Shown one piece after another: positions 36,454-47,058 of a DNA stretch of 64,000 nt; the first letter of the stretch is position 1; each line of letters begins with the position of its first letter. The stretch comes from Xenorhabdus ehlersii (lineage in GTDB: Bacteria > Pseudomonadota > Gammaproteobacteria > Enterobacterales > Enterobacteriaceae), in the NCBI RefSeq assembly GCF_003610465.1, contig NZ_RAQI01000004.1:248001-312000 (forward strand). Reading direction: 5' to 3'. A model generated the notes under the pieces. It was given only the letters and a program-made list of their open reading frames with translations. It had not been told where the DNA came from and made no database searches. Position numbers and translations under genes: made by a program.

Positions 36454-37818
36454 TCAGCGAACTGACGGCGTTTTCATCTCTTTAATGATACTGCTGGCAG
36501 AGGTTGAGATTTGCGCGCCTAACATCTTATTCAACTCTAGCAAATCATTTTCATTCAAAACGCCGCGCGCCTGTTTATTCTGTAACAGGGAAAGCAAGTA
36601 GTCGTAACGTGCTTTAGACAGATCCTGTTTGGCTCGGTAAAGTTTAGTTGTCGAATCCAGAACATCAACAATAGTACGGGTTCCTACCTGATAACCGGCC
36701 TCCATTGAATCCAATGAACTTTGCGCAGAGAGTACTGCCTGTTTATTGGCTTCAACACTACTGATTGCGGCAGCAATGTTATTGGTGGAGGAATGCACTT
36801 CTTGTGTCACTTTACGATAAGTGTTTTCCAAATCTTGGCTGGCGCTGACAAAATTATATTTTGCTTGTTCTACTTGAGAATAGGTAGCTCCGCCACTGAA
36901 TAGCGGTAAGTTCAAAGACAGCTTAACGCTATTACCGCCTCTATACTCATCTGCTCGTTTATTTCCGCGTATATGGTTGTTAGAAATACTTGTACCTGCG
37001 CTTAAATTAACCGTTGGCATATAACCTGTCTGCATTTCTTTGATTTGCTCGCGTCTTAAATCTTGCATTAAGCGGGCTGACAGCAGGTTCAGGTTACGGG
37101 TTTCTGCTTCTTTCAGCACTTTATCAGCCAATTCTGGTTGTTTGGTTTTGAACTGATCAATATTCAGTGCAGCCAACTGTGGGTAGTAAGCGCCTGTAAT
37201 CATACGTAGTTTTTCCAGCGCGTTTTCCAGATTGTTGCGATCAGAAACTTCGGTTGCCAGAATTGAGTCATATTGGGCGCGCGCATTCTGCACGTCGGTA
37301 ATGGCAACTAAACCGACATTAAAACGCTGAGTGGTTTGATCCAGTTGACGGTACAGTGAGGCTTTTTGAGCTTCGGTAAAGGTTAATGTATCAATTTTAT
37401 TCAGAACATCAAAATAGGCTTGCGCAGTATTGAGAATTAATTGCTGTTGAGCGGCTTGAAATTTGATGTCTTCAATACCTGCATCTTTCTCTGCTTGACT
37501 CAGACGATTCCATTTCGCCATATCAAAGATGGTTTGCGTCAGTTGCAGACCCGCATCTGTGCCATGAGATTCTGAATTTCTGGAGTCGCGAAAGCCCTTA
37601 CCATAATTAACTTCTGCACTCAGCCCCAATTGAGGCAATAAAGTACTACGAGCTTGATTAATCTTTTCAACCACTGAATTGCGGTCAGCTTGTGCCTTAA
37701 GCAATTCCGGGTTTGTTTCTTTTGCCTGCTGATAAATCTGGAGTAAATCCGCAGCATGGCTTGAAGTACTAAAACCTACCAGATTCATAGCAATAAAAAG
37801 AGAGAGCAATTTTTTCAT
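36454..37818 (-). CDS. tolC: Outer-membrane efflux channel TolC
   Basis: The 454-residue protein has a signal peptide ending SHA at residue 22 and two structural repeats of the outer membrane efflux family (NTAQAYFDVLNKID in the first, EAGYQVGTRTIVDVLDSTT in the second). It forms the trimeric exit duct for AcrAB-type pumps and type I secretion. It lacks about 40 residues of the flexible C-terminal tail of E. coli TolC (493), which is dispensable there. It is divergent from nudF as in E. coli. Confidence 0.96.
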   Translation of the reverse strand: MKKLLSLFIAMNLVGFSTSSHAADLLQIYQQAKETNPELLKAQADRNSVVEKINQARSTLLPQLGLSAEVNYGKGFRDSRNSESHGTDAGLQLTQTIFDMAKWNRLSQAEKDAGIEDIKFQAAQQQLILNTAQAYFDVLNKIDTLTFTEAQKASLYRQLDQTTQRFNVGLVAITDVQNARAQYDSILATEVSDRNNLENALEKLRMITGAYYPQLAALNIDQFKTKQPELADKVLKEAETRNLNLLSARLMQDLRREQIKEMQTGYMPTVNLSAGTSISNNHIRGNKRADEYRGGNSVKLSLNLPLFSGGATYSQVEQAKYNFVSASQDLENTYRKVTQEVHSSTNNIAAAISSVEANKQAVLSAQSSLDSMEAGYQVGTRTIVDVLDSTTKLYRAKQDLSKARYDYLLSLLQNKQARGVLNENDLLELNKMLGAQISTSASSIIKEMKTPSVR

Positions 37819-38036
37819 TTGCGTTCCTTGTTGTGCAGCTATTTTGCTTAAGTTGCCTCTGCATAAAAACGAATACCACAGATTCTAGCAGAGAATGCCA
37901 GCAGGGTAGGGTGGCTGTTTGTGCCATATTGCCTCATTTTTCTGCTTGTTTGTATCATCAAAATGAATTTATTTAGATCAATATGAAAAAATACCTTTTA
38001 ATAATAGGAAATTTTAAAAACTAATCAGGAGATTTT

Positions 38037-38678
38037 ATGAGTAAAAACCTTGCATCGCCATATACTTTTACTAAACAAGACGTCGAAGTTATTTCTCAAA
38101 AAACGCTTTATCGTGGTTTTTTTAAAATGACTGAATATCAATTCAAGCATCGCTTATTTCGCGGTGGTTGGAGTGAAACCATTAAACGTGAAGTTTTTGA
38201 GCGAGGTCATGCCGGCATTTTGTTGCCTTATGATCCGGTGTGCGATCAAGTTGTTTTGATTGAACAAATCCGTATTCCGGCGATTGAAACCAGTCATACG
38301 CCGTGGCTGTTGGAAGTGGTTGCCGGCATGATCGAAGAGGGAGAAGACGCAGAACAGGTCGTCCGTCGCGAAGCCGTGGAAGAGGCAGGGATTGAGGTTA
38401 AGCGCTGTCAGCCTGCGTTAAGTTATCTTTCCAGCCCTGGCGGTACGACAGAACGTATGTATATCTTTGTCGGTGAAGTTGATGCCGCCACTGCATCAGG
38501 GGTTCATGGTCTGGAAGGTGAGCATGAAGATATCCGTGTTCTGGTTGTGAGTCGTGAACAGGCTTATCAATGGGTAGAAGAAGGCATTATCGATAATGCG
38601 GCTTCAGTTATTGCAATACAGTGGCTGGCATTGCACCATGAAAAACTTAGGAAAAAGTGGTTGGGTAATCATTCCTAA
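38037..38678 (+). CDS. nudF: ADP-ribose pyrophosphatase
   Basis: The 213-residue Nudix hydrolase splits ADP-ribose to AMP and ribose 5-phosphate. The Nudix box runs from Gly97 to Val121 (GMIEEGE...REAVEEAGIEV). AGGAG precedes ATG 38037. In E. coli yqiB separates it from cpdA; here only 97 bp without a gene lie between them. Confidence 0.95.
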   Translation: MSKNLASPYTFTKQDVEVISQKTLYRGFFKMTEYQFKHRLFRGGWSETIKREVFERGHAGILLPYDPVCDQVVLIEQIRIPAIETSHTPWLLEVVAGMIEEGEDAEQVVRREAVEEAGIEVKRCQPALSYLSSPGGTTERMYIFVGEVDAATASGVHGLEGEHEDIRVLVVSREQAYQWVEEGIIDNAASVIAIQWLALHHEKLRKKWLGNHS

Positions 38679-38775
38679 TTTACGTTGGGAAATGGGAAGT
38701 GTGCCCCAGCCAGCAGATCTTTTGCATAAAGACACGTTAAAATAATCCTTATGATCGACAGGAAAAGGAAACCTT

Positions 38776-39618
38776 TTGGAAAGCCTGCTTGAAGTACCTG
38801 TGGCAGAAGGCGCCACAGCCAGAATACTGCAAATTACCGACACGCACCTTTTTGCTAATAAGGGAGATTCATTGCTGGGAGTTAATACCTATCGCAGTTA
38901 TCATGCGGTATTGAATATGATTTTGCAGCAAAATCTCGATATTGATTTGATCGTTGCGACAGGTGATTTGGTACAGGATCAGACCATCAATGCTTACCAG
39001 CATTTTGCTGAGGGTATTGCTCGTTTACCTGTACCTTGTGTTTGGTTACCCGGTAATCATGATTATCAACCCGCGATGGTTGACACGTTGGCAGCAGCAG
39101 GCATTTCACCTTCCAAGCAGATCGTTATTGGACAGCATTGGCAGTTGATTATGCTGGACAGTCAGGTGCAAGGTGTTCCTCATGGTGAATTGACGGATTA
39201 TCAGCTTGAGTGGATGAAAAAATGCCTGGATGGACACAGTGATCGCCATGCGATTATTATGCTTCACCATCACCCGATTCCATCTGGATGCACATGGCTG
39301 GATCAGCACAGTTTGCGTAATGCCCCCGAATTATCAGAATGTTTGAAAGGCAAAACCCAGGTGAAAGCCATACTGTGTGGGCACATCCATCAAGAAGTGG
39401 ATGAAATGTGGAACGGTATTCGTGTTATGGCAACCCCATCAACCTGTGTGCAATTTAAGCCACATTGTACTAATTTTATGCTTGATACAGTGGCTCCGGG
39501 ATGGCGTTATCTCGAACTGTCTGTGGCTGGCAATAATAAAGAAGCGAAATTGCAGACACAGGTTCACAGGCTTAAGAATAACGAGTTTTGCCCGGATTTA
39601 GATTCGGATGGGTATTAA
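38776..39618 (+). CDS. cpdA: 3',5'-cyclic AMP phosphodiesterase
   Basis: The 280-residue metallophosphoesterase has the ordered metal motifs [24 protein letters not shown] and GHIHQE. It hydrolyses cAMP and so tunes CRP-dependent genes such as the uronate operon in this window. Translation starts at TTG 38776 after AGGAAACC; the encoded N-terminus MESLL equals that of E. coli CpdA. The stop codon shares one base with the yqiA start (TAATG). Confidence 0.95.
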   Translation: MESLLEVPVAEGATARILQITDTHLFANKGDSLLGVNTYRSYHAVLNMILQQNLDIDLIVATGDLVQDQTINAYQHFAEGIARLPVPCVWLPGNHDYQPAMVDTLAAAGISPSKQIVIGQHWQLIMLDSQVQGVPHGELTDYQLEWMKKCLDGHSDRHAIIMLHHHPIPSGCTWLDQHSLRNAPELSECLKGKTQVKAILCGHIHQEVDEMWNGIRVMATPSTCVQFKPHCTNFMLDTVAPGWRYLELSVAGNNKEAKLQTQVHRLKNNEFCPDLDSDGY

Positions 39619-40226
39619 TGTCGACGTTACTCTACTTACATGGTTTCAATAGTTCCCCTCAATCCGCAAAAGCGAATGTGCTGAAAACGTGGTTACACCA
39701 GCAGCACCCTGAAATTGACATGCTGGTGCCGCAATTACCCCCTTATCCTGAAGATGCGGCCATCTTACTGGAAGAACTGGTAATGGAACACGCCGGTGAA
39801 AATATCGGGCTGGTAGGTTCTTCCCTGGGCGGTTATCTGGCTATCTGGCTTTCCCAGTGCTTTGGTTTGCCCGCCGTGGTTGTCAATCCTGCGGTACGTC
39901 CTTTCGACTTGCTTCAGAATTATCTTGGGGAAAACGTGAATCCCTATACCGAAGAGCGCTATACTCTCGAACCAAGCCATATACATGATCTCAAAGTGAT
40001 GCATATTGACCCGCTGGAATCACCTGATCTTATTTGGTTATTGCAGCAAACAGGGGATGAGGTGCTCGATTACCGTCAAGCCGTTGCTTACCTGATGCAG
40101 TGCCGACAGACAGTTGAATCCGGTGGGAATCATGCTTTTATTGGCTTCGAATATTATTTCCCTCAAATCATTGACTTCTTGGGGCTGACCAGTGGCAATA
40201 GTAAAAAAATTGCCAAAAATAGGTAA
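39618..40226 (+). CDS. yqiA: YqiA alpha/beta-hydrolase esterase
   Basis: The 202-residue protein has the oxyanion-hole word YLHGFNSSP and the nucleophile elbow GSSLGGYL, with NHAF near the end as likely catalytic histidine. E. coli YqiA shows esterase activity on short acyl substrates; the natural role is unknown. ATG 39618 overlaps the cpdA stop by one base. parE follows after 73 bp, the same order as in E. coli. Confidence 0.93.
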   Translation: MSTLLYLHGFNSSPQSAKANVLKTWLHQQHPEIDMLVPQLPPYPEDAAILLEELVMEHAGENIGLVGSSLGGYLAIWLSQCFGLPAVVVNPAVRPFDLLQNYLGENVNPYTEERYTLEPSHIHDLKVMHIDPLESPDLIWLLQQTGDEVLDYRQAVAYLMQCRQTVESGGNHAFIGFEYYFPQIIDFLGLTSGNSKKIAKNR

Positions 40227-40299
40227 GCGACTGGTATTATCAACAGTATATCAATACTGATTGGCCCTCTAATAACGAAGCAACCGACAGAATTACAAC

Positions 40300-42195
40300 A
40301 TGACTCAATCTAGTTACAACGCAGAGGCCATTGAAGTCCTCAGTGGCCTGGAGCCAGTTCGTCGTCGTCCCGGAATGTATACTGATACAGCCCGCCCGAA
40401 CCATTTGGCACAGGAAGTGATCGATAACAGTGTGGACGAAGCTCTGGCTGGTCACGCGAAGCATATTGAAGTAATCCTTCACAGCGATCAGTCTCTGGAA
40501 GTGATAGATGATGGCCGTGGTATGCCGGTTGATATCCATCCTGAAGAAAAAGTTTCTGCTGTTGAATTGATTTTAACCCGCCTACATGCGGGCGGAAAAT
40601 TTTCCAATAAAAATTACCAATTCTCTGGTGGCTTGCATGGGGTTGGGATCTCGGTGGTCAATGCTCTGTCCAAGCGCGTGGAAGTGACTGTTCGTCGTAA
40701 CAGTCAGGTACACCAAATCGCCTTTGAAAATGGTGAGAAAGTACAAGAATTGGAAGTCATCGGCAGTTGTGGCAAACGCAATACCGGAACGAGTGTCCAT
40801 TTCTGGCCAGATGAAAGCTATTTCGATACACCCCGTTTTTCTGCCACCCGCTTGACTCATTTACTAAAAGCCAAGGCGGTGCTGTGTCCGGGGGTTGAGA
40901 TTGTTTTTAAGGACAAACTGAATGATACCGAGCAGAAATGGTGTTATGCCGACGGGTTGACAGATTATCTGTTAGAAGCCGTCAACGGGTTGGTAACATT
41001 GCCACAAGCGCCTTTTGTCGGCACATTAAGTGGAGATACTGAAGCGATTGACTGGGCAGTGCTCTGGCTACCGGAAGGCGGAGAATTATTGACGGAAAGT
41101 TACGTCAACCTGATCCCAACGGTACAAGGTGGCACCCATGTTAACGGCTTGCGTCAAGGTTTGTTGGATGCCATGCGTGAATTCTGCGAGTTCCGCAATA
41201 TATTGCCACGTGGGGTTAAACTCTCTGCTGATGATATTTGGGATCGCTGTGCTTATGTGCTATCGCTTAAAATGCAAGATCCACAATTTGCCGGCCAAAC
41301 CAAAGAGCGCCTCTCTTCTCGCCAGTCTGCGGCTTTCGTTTCTGGTGTGGTGAAAGATGCATTCAGCTTGTGGTTGAACCAGCATATTCAAGATGCGGAG
41401 CAACTCGCTGAAATGGCAATTGCCAGTGCGCAGCGTAGAATGCGTGCGGCGAAGAAAGTGGTACGCAAAAAGCTGACCAATGGCCCTGCTTTGCCGGGTA
41501 AATTGGCAGATTGTACTGCACAAGATCTCAATGTTACTGAACTGTTTTTAGTAGAAGGGGATTCTGCGGGTGGCTCTGCGAAGCAAGCTCGTGATCGTGA
41601 GTTTCAGGCGATCATGCCACTGCGTGGAAAAATCCTGAATACATGGGAAGTCTCTTCGGATGAAGTACTGGCTTCGCAGGAAGTTCATGATATCTCTGTG
41701 GCGATTGGTATCGATCCGGATAGTGATGATCTAAGCCAACTGCGCTACGGTAAAATCTGCATACTGGCGGACGCAGACTCTGATGGATTACACATTGCAA
41801 CATTGCTGTGCGCCCTGTTTGTCCGTCACTTCCCGACATTGGTGAAACGTGGGCATGTCTACATGGCAATGCCGCCGCTATACCGCATCGACCTTGGCAA
41901 AGAAGTACATTATGCGCTGGATGAAGGGGAAAAAAGTGCCATCCTGGATCGTTTGAGCCGCAAGCGGGGCAAGCCGAACGTTCAGCGCTTTAAAGGGTTG
42001 GGTGAAATGAACCCAATGCAGTTGCGTGAAACCACGTTAGATCCTAACACTCGCCGTCTGGTGCAATTGACTATCGACGATGAAAATTATCAAGAAACGC
42101 TCTCAGTCATGGATATGCTTTTGGCGAAAAAACGTTCAGAAGATCGCCGTAATTGGCTGCAAGAGAAGGGTGATTCCATTGATATCGAAATTTAG
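40300..42195 (+). CDS. parE: DNA topoisomerase IV subunit B
   Basis: The 631-residue subunit (E. coli 630) has the GHKL ATPase site (EVIDNSVDEAL, DDGRGMPVDIHPEE, GGLHGVGISVVNAL) and the Toprim motifs EGDSAGGSA and LADADSDGLHI. With ParC it unlinks daughter chromosomes. It is followed after 65 bp by parC, whereas several genes separate them in E. coli. Confidence 0.98.
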   Translation: MTQSSYNAEAIEVLSGLEPVRRRPGMYTDTARPNHLAQEVIDNSVDEALAGHAKHIEVILHSDQSLEVIDDGRGMPVDIHPEEKVSAVELILTRLHAGGKFSNKNYQFSGGLHGVGISVVNALSKRVEVTVRRNSQVHQIAFENGEKVQELEVIGSCGKRNTGTSVHFWPDESYFDTPRFSATRLTHLLKAKAVLCPGVEIVFKDKLNDTEQKWCYADGLTDYLLEAVNGLVTLPQAPFVGTLSGDTEAIDWAVLWLPEGGELLTESYVNLIPTVQGGTHVNGLRQGLLDAMREFCEFRNILPRGVKLSADDIWDRCAYVLSLKMQDPQFAGQTKERLSSRQSAAFVSGVVKDAFSLWLNQHIQDAEQLAEMAIASAQRRMRAAKKVVRKKLTNGPALPGKLADCTAQDLNVTELFLVEGDSAGGSAKQARDREFQAIMPLRGKILNTWEVSSDEVLASQEVHDISVAIGIDPDSDDLSQLRYGKICILADADSDGLHIATLLCALFVRHFPTLVKRGHVYMAMPPLYRIDLGKEVHYALDEGEKSAILDRLSRKRGKPNVQRFKGLGEMNPMQLRETTLDPNTRRLVQLTIDDENYQETLSVMDMLLAKKRSEDRRNWLQEKGDSIDIEI

Positions 42196-42260
42196 CGCAT
42201 GAATTTAGTGCATAAATACAGCGCAAAGGTAGTCAATACAGATCCTGAGGAAATTATTAC

Positions 42261-44516
42261 ATGAGTGAGATAACTCACGACGGTGTGGAGCGTCAGCCGC
42301 TCCACAAGTTCACTGAAAACGCCTATTTGAATTACTCCATGTACGTCATCATGGACAGGGCGTTACCTTTTATTGGTGATGGCTTAAAGCCTGTTCAGCG
42401 TCGTATTGTCTATGCGATGTCAGAACTTGGGCTGAGCAGCAGCGCCAAATTTAAAAAATCTGCCCGTACTGTCGGTGATGTTCTCGGTAAATATCATCCG
42501 CATGGTGATGGGGCCTGTTATGAAGCTATGGTTTTGATGGCTCAGCCTTTCTCATACCGTTATCCGTTAGTCGACGGGCAAGGAAACTGGGGGGCGCCGG
42601 ATGATCCAAAATCCTTTGCGGCGATGCGTTATACCGAATCTCGTTTGTCTAAATATGCCGAATTGTTACTGTCTGAGTTGGGGCAAGGAACCGTAGATTG
42701 GGTGCCAAACTTTGATGGTACATTGCAGGAGCCTAAGTGTTTGCCTGCACGTCTGCCTAATATCTTGCTTAATGGCACCACGGGCATTGCCGTTGGTATG
42801 GCGACCGACATCCCGCCACACAATGCTCGTGAGGTAGTGAATGCACTGATAGCCATGTTGGATAAGCCTGATCTGTCGCTTGATGAGGCGATGGAATATG
42901 TCAAAGGGCCAGACTATCCAACAGAAGCTGAGATCATCACGCCAAAAGAAGATATCCGCAAGATCTACAAAAATGGTCGTGGTTCGGTACGGATGCGGGC
43001 GGTTTGGTCGAAAGAAGAAGGTAACGTAGTGATCACGGCTTTACCTCACCAGGTATCTGGCGCGAAGGTTTTAGAACAAATCGCCAGCCAAATGCGGGCG
43101 AAAAAGTTGCCGATGGTGGATGATCTGCGTGACGAGTCTGATCATGAAAATCCAACCCGCCTGGTGATTGTTCCCCGTACTAACCGCGTGGATGTCGAGC
43201 AGGTGATGAACCACCTGTTTGCAACCACCGATTTGGAAAAAAGCTATCGCGTCAATCTCAACATGATCGGCCTGGATAACCGTCCTGCGGTTAAAGGTTT
43301 GGTTGAGATCCTCAGTGAATGGCTGGTTTTCCGCCGTGAAACAGTGCGTAATCGCCTGAACCATCGCCTGGAAAAAGTGCTTAAGCGTTTGCATATCCTG
43401 GAAGGTTTGCTGGCAGCATATCTTAATATTGATGAAGTCATCCATATTATTCGTAATGAAGATGAGCCGAAGTCAGTATTGATGCAGCGTTTTGAATTAA
43501 CCGAAACGCAGGCAGAAGCCATTCTTGAACTGAAATTGCGCCACTTGGCAAAACTGGAAGAAGTCAAAATCCGTGGCGAACAGGATGAATTGGCGAAAGA
43601 ACGTGACAAACTTCAGGCGATCTTGGGTTCTGAGCGTAAGTTAAATACATTACTGAAAAAAGAAATTATTGCCAATGCAGAAAGCTACGGTGATAACCGT
43701 CGCTCCCCGCTGAAAGAGCGTACGGAAGCGAAGGCCATGAGTGATCATGACATCCTGCCCTCTGAGCCGATTACCGTCATCATGTCAGAGATGGGCTGGG
43801 TACGTAGTGCGAAAGGGCACGATATTGATCCGGCTGGCTTGAATTACAAATCTGGTGACAGCTTCCGCAGTGCGGTGCGCGGCAAGAGTAACCAGCCAGT
43901 GGTCTTTATTGATACCACAGGGCGCAGTTATTCCGTTGATCCGTTGGATTTGCCATCAGCCAGAGGGCAGGGAGAACCACTAACAGGCAAACTGGCGTTG
44001 CCGGTAGGGGCATCGGTTGAGCATCTTTTGATGGCGAAAGAAGAACAGAAATTCTTGATGGCATCTGATGCGGGGTATGGTTTTATCTGTACTTTCAATG
44101 ACCTGATTGCCAAGAACCGAGCGGGCAAGGCGATGATTACTTTGCCTGAAAATGCCAAAGTGATGCAGCCGTTGGAGATTAACAACGAACAGGAAGACAT
44201 GTTACTGGCGATTACCAACGCGGGTCGTATGTTGATGTTTCCGGTGGCTGATCTGCCGCAGCTTTCAAAGGGTAAGGGCAATAAGATTGTTTCCATCCCG
44301 GCGGCACAGGCTGCATCAGGCGAAGATATGCTGGCTTGGTTATTGGTATTGCCGCCACAATCTTCAATCACGCTTTATTTTGGCAAACGCAAGTTACTGC
44401 TTCGCCCTGAGGATTTACAGAAATTCAGGGCAGAGAGAGGGCGCAAGGGCGTGTCTCTGCCTCGTGGGTTACAGCGTATTGAACGCGTTGAAATAGTTTG
44501 TAATACAAGCAATTAA
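42261..44516 (+). CDS. parC: DNA topoisomerase IV subunit A
   Basis: The 751-residue subunit (E. coli 752) has the catalytic tyrosine Tyr124 in [12 protein letters not shown] and a C-terminal beta-propeller. The quinolone-resistance region reads [14 protein letters not shown]: residue Gly84 takes the place of E. coli Ser80, while Glu88 (E. coli Glu84) is kept. Ser80 anchors the water-metal bridge to fluoroquinolones, so drug affinity may be intrinsically lower. TCCTGAGGAA precedes ATG 42261. Confidence 0.98.
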   Translation: MSEITHDGVERQPLHKFTENAYLNYSMYVIMDRALPFIGDGLKPVQRRIVYAMSELGLSSSAKFKKSARTVGDVLGKYHPHGDGACYEAMVLMAQPFSYRYPLVDGQGNWGAPDDPKSFAAMRYTESRLSKYAELLLSELGQGTVDWVPNFDGTLQEPKCLPARLPNILLNGTTGIAVGMATDIPPHNAREVVNALIAMLDKPDLSLDEAMEYVKGPDYPTEAEIITPKEDIRKIYKNGRGSVRMRAVWSKEEGNVVITALPHQVSGAKVLEQIASQMRAKKLPMVDDLRDESDHENPTRLVIVPRTNRVDVEQVMNHLFATTDLEKSYRVNLNMIGLDNRPAVKGLVEILSEWLVFRRETVRNRLNHRLEKVLKRLHILEGLLAAYLNIDEVIHIIRNEDEPKSVLMQRFELTETQAEAILELKLRHLAKLEEVKIRGEQDELAKERDKLQAILGSERKLNTLLKKEIIANAESYGDNRRSPLKERTEAKAMSDHDILPSEPITVIMSEMGWVRSAKGHDIDPAGLNYKSGDSFRSAVRGKSNQPVVFIDTTGRSYSVDPLDLPSARGQGEPLTGKLALPVGASVEHLLMAKEEQKFLMASDAGYGFICTFNDLIAKNRAGKAMITLPENAKVMQPLEINNEQEDMLLAITNAGRMLMFPVADLPQLSKGKGNKIVSIPAAQAASGEDMLAWLLVLPPQSSITLYFGKRKLLLRPEDLQKFRAERGRKGVSLPRGLQRIERVEIVCNTSN

Positions 44517-44599
44517 GCTGCAAATTGCAGGGTGAAAGGTATAAATCGTAATTTTAGGCCAGTGTAATGAATGCACTGGCCTTTCAACAAGGGGCCGCT

Positions 44600-45331
44600 A
44601 TGCTAGCAATCATTCGGGGAATTATTGTTATCCTGTTTGTGATACTGATCTTTATTTTTGGCTGTATCTACTGTTTATTCAGCCCACGCAACCCACGTCA
44701 TGTTATGACTTTCGGGCATGCGTTTGGCAAATTGCACAAAGTGCTTGGCATCAAGCTGCTGGAACGTATTCCAGAGGAAGCACAGGAATATGGGCCTAGC
44801 ATTTATATCGGCAATCACCAAAATAATTACGACATGGTTACGATGTCGAATGCGGTACAGCCACGTACAGTCACTGTGGGCAAAAAAAGCCTGGTCTTTA
44901 TTCCCTTCTTTGGCCCGCTTTATTGGCTGACAGGTAATATTTTGATCGACAGGGATAATCGGACAAGAGCACATGGCACGATTTCACAGGTTGTCAAACA
45001 GATCAAAAAAAATCGGGTTTCGATTTGGATGTTTCCAGAAGGAACGCGCAGTCGTGGCCGTGGGTTGATGCCTTTTAAAACAGGTGCTTTTCATGCCGCC
45101 ATTACAGCAGGTGTACCTATCGTGCCGGTCTGTGTTTCTACAACACACGATAAAATAAAACTAAATCGTTGGGATAATGGCACCGTTATTGTTGAAATGT
45201 TGCCTCCAATTGACACCACGAAATATACCAAAGAACAGGTTCGTGAATTGGCAGAACACTGCCGACAAATGATGAAAACTAAAATTGCAGAATTGGATAA
45301 AGAAGTCGAGGCACTTAATCAGCGTGGATAA
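44600..45331 (+). CDS. plsC: 1-acyl-sn-glycerol-3-phosphate acyltransferase
   Basis: The 243-residue membrane enzyme makes phosphatidate from lysophosphatidate. An N-terminal hydrophobic segment is followed by NHQNNYD (the HX4D catalytic motif) and FPEGTRSRG for substrate binding. The frame opens at 44567, but ATG 44600 gives the E. coli-like N-terminus MLAIIRGII and length (245). It lies 83 bp after parC, as in E. coli. Confidence 0.95.
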   Translation: MLAIIRGIIVILFVILIFIFGCIYCLFSPRNPRHVMTFGHAFGKLHKVLGIKLLERIPEEAQEYGPSIYIGNHQNNYDMVTMSNAVQPRTVTVGKKSLVFIPFFGPLYWLTGNILIDRDNRTRAHGTISQVVKQIKKNRVSIWMFPEGTRSRGRGLMPFKTGAFHAAITAGVPIVPVCVSTTHDKIKLNRWDNGTVIVEMLPPIDTTKYTKEQVRELAEHCRQMMKTKIAELDKEVEALNQRG

Positions 45332-45636
45332 TTAAATGATGGTTAATTGGCCTGAATGATCCATTATGTTCTCCCACATGTTGGACTGATTATCGCTATA
45401 ATTTTTCGATAATTTTAGAAATTCTCTCCTGTTCGCGATATGATTGCGTTTAATGAATTAACGTTTTTATTAAACGCAATCGATAGAATAATAAATTCTG
45501 ATAGCCACAATATCAGGGTATTCATCCCTGCAATTATTTGAATTAGGCAATCATTGGAAATTGCTATTTGGGTTGTGAAAATTATTTTTATCGTAGAGAG
45601 ACTATTCCTTCTGTGGAGACCTTCTGTGGAGAAAGT
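45332..45636 (+). promoter_or_regulatory. plsC-ftsP intergenic region with a 13-bp hairpin and a duplicated ribosome site
   Basis: No gene lies in these 305 bp. GATTGCGTTTAAT (45442-45454) pairs perfectly with ATTAAACGCAATC (45469-45481), without a T run. Just before ftsP the 13-mer CCTTCTGTGGAGA is repeated in tandem at 45607-45619 and 45620-45632, each copy carrying a GGAGA ribosome-binding core. Confidence 0.6.
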
Positions 45637-47058
45637 ATGTCACTGAGTCGGCGCCAATTTATTCAGGCTTCTGGTTTGGCAATGTGTTTAGGGGCGCTTC
45701 CTTTTGTTGTTCGGGCCAACAAAAATCAACAAACAAAATTGCCGCTCCCTCCCTTACTGGAATCCCGCAGAGGGCAACCCCTGTTTTTAGCCATACAAAA
45801 AGCCACCTGGTCGTTTAATGGTCATAATAAAGCGCCAGTCTGGGGCATCAACGGACATTATTTGGGGCCAACCATTCGGGTTCATCGAGGGGATGATGTC
45901 AAACTGATCTATAGCAATCGGTTATCTGAACCGGTTTCAATGACCGTCGGGGGATTACTGGTGCCTGGAACCTTGATGGGCGGTTCGGCTCGTTTGATGG
46001 CGCCGGGGGAAAATTGGTCGCCGGTTATCCCGATAGATCAAGTTGCATCGACCTGTTGGTATCATGCCAATACCCCAAATCGCATGGCACAGCATGTTTA
46101 TGCCGGCCTTGCTGGTATGTGGCTGGTGGAAGACGAAAGTAGCCGCCGCCTGCCTTTACCCAGACATTATGGTGTCGATGATTTTCCTGTTATCTTGCAA
46201 GATAAGCGATTGAATAATTTTGGTGTACCGCAATATAACCCGCCAGCCAATCAAGGTTTTCTTGGCGATACCTTAATTGTTAATGGTGTCGAAAATCCTT
46301 TTGTGGAGGTTGCCAGAGGTTGGGTCAGGTTACGCTTTCTGAATGCATCCAATGCCCGACGATATCAATTGCAACTCAGTGATGGGCGTCCTTTCTACAT
46401 GATTGCCACTGATCAAGGCTTGCTGCCTGCTCCCGTGGCGGTACAATTATTGTCACTTGCGCCGGGAGAACGGCGAGAAGTCTTGATTGATATGTCGAAA
46501 GTGGAAAGTGTTACCGTTACTGCGGGAGAATCTGCTGGCGTAATCGATCGTTTGAAAGGCATGTTTGAACCTTCGACCAAACTGCTGTCAACGACGGTAT
46601 TAACCCTGAAAGCCAGCGGGTTGCTTCCTTTGGTGACAGATCAACTACCGACTCAGCTTATCGTTGATAATCCACAGATCAACTCTACCATTCAAAATCG
46701 TCAGATTGATTTGGGCAATTATTCTCAAGGGATTAATGGCTCACTGCTGAATGAGCATCGAATCGATATCACAAGCCAACAAGGCGCATGGGAACGTTGG
46801 ATAGTCACAACGTCAGTGCCCCAGCCTTTCCATATTGAAGGGGTAAGATTTAAGGTCATCAGCCTGAATGGCAACCGTCCAGAACCACAGGATTATGGCT
46901 GGAAAGATACCGTTTGGATCGATAGCCGGGCAGAATTGCTGGTTAATATGATGCAGCCGTCTTATGAACATTTTCCTTTCATGTATTACAGCCAGATATT
47001 GGAGATGGCAGATCGTGGAGTTGCCGGACAGTTAATTGTCAATCCTGCTGGTTTTTAA
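45637..47058 (+). CDS. ftsP: Cell division protein FtsP (SufI), Tat-exported
   Basis: The 473-residue protein (E. coli 470) has a twin-arginine signal (SRRQFIQASGLAMC, residues 4-17) followed by a short hydrophobic core, then three cupredoxin-like domains of the multicopper oxidase fold whose copper ligands are not conserved in the family. It stabilises the divisome in the periplasm under stress. ATG 45637 follows GGAGAAAGT; the upstream open frame has no ribosome site. Confidence 0.94.
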   Translation: MSLSRRQFIQASGLAMCLGALPFVVRANKNQQTKLPLPPLLESRRGQPLFLAIQKATWSFNGHNKAPVWGINGHYLGPTIRVHRGDDVKLIYSNRLSEPVSMTVGGLLVPGTLMGGSARLMAPGENWSPVIPIDQVASTCWYHANTPNRMAQHVYAGLAGMWLVEDESSRRLPLPRHYGVDDFPVILQDKRLNNFGVPQYNPPANQGFLGDTLIVNGVENPFVEVARGWVRLRFLNASNARRYQLQLSDGRPFYMIATDQGLLPAPVAVQLLSLAPGERREVLIDMSKVESVTVTAGESAGVIDRLKGMFEPSTKLLSTTVLTLKASGLLPLVTDQLPTQLIVDNPQINSTIQNRQIDLGNYSQGINGSLLNEHRIDITSQQGAWERWIVTTSVPQPFHIEGVRFKVISLNGNRPEPQDYGWKDTVWIDSRAELLVNMMQPSYEHFPFMYYSQILEMADRGVAGQLIVNPAGF

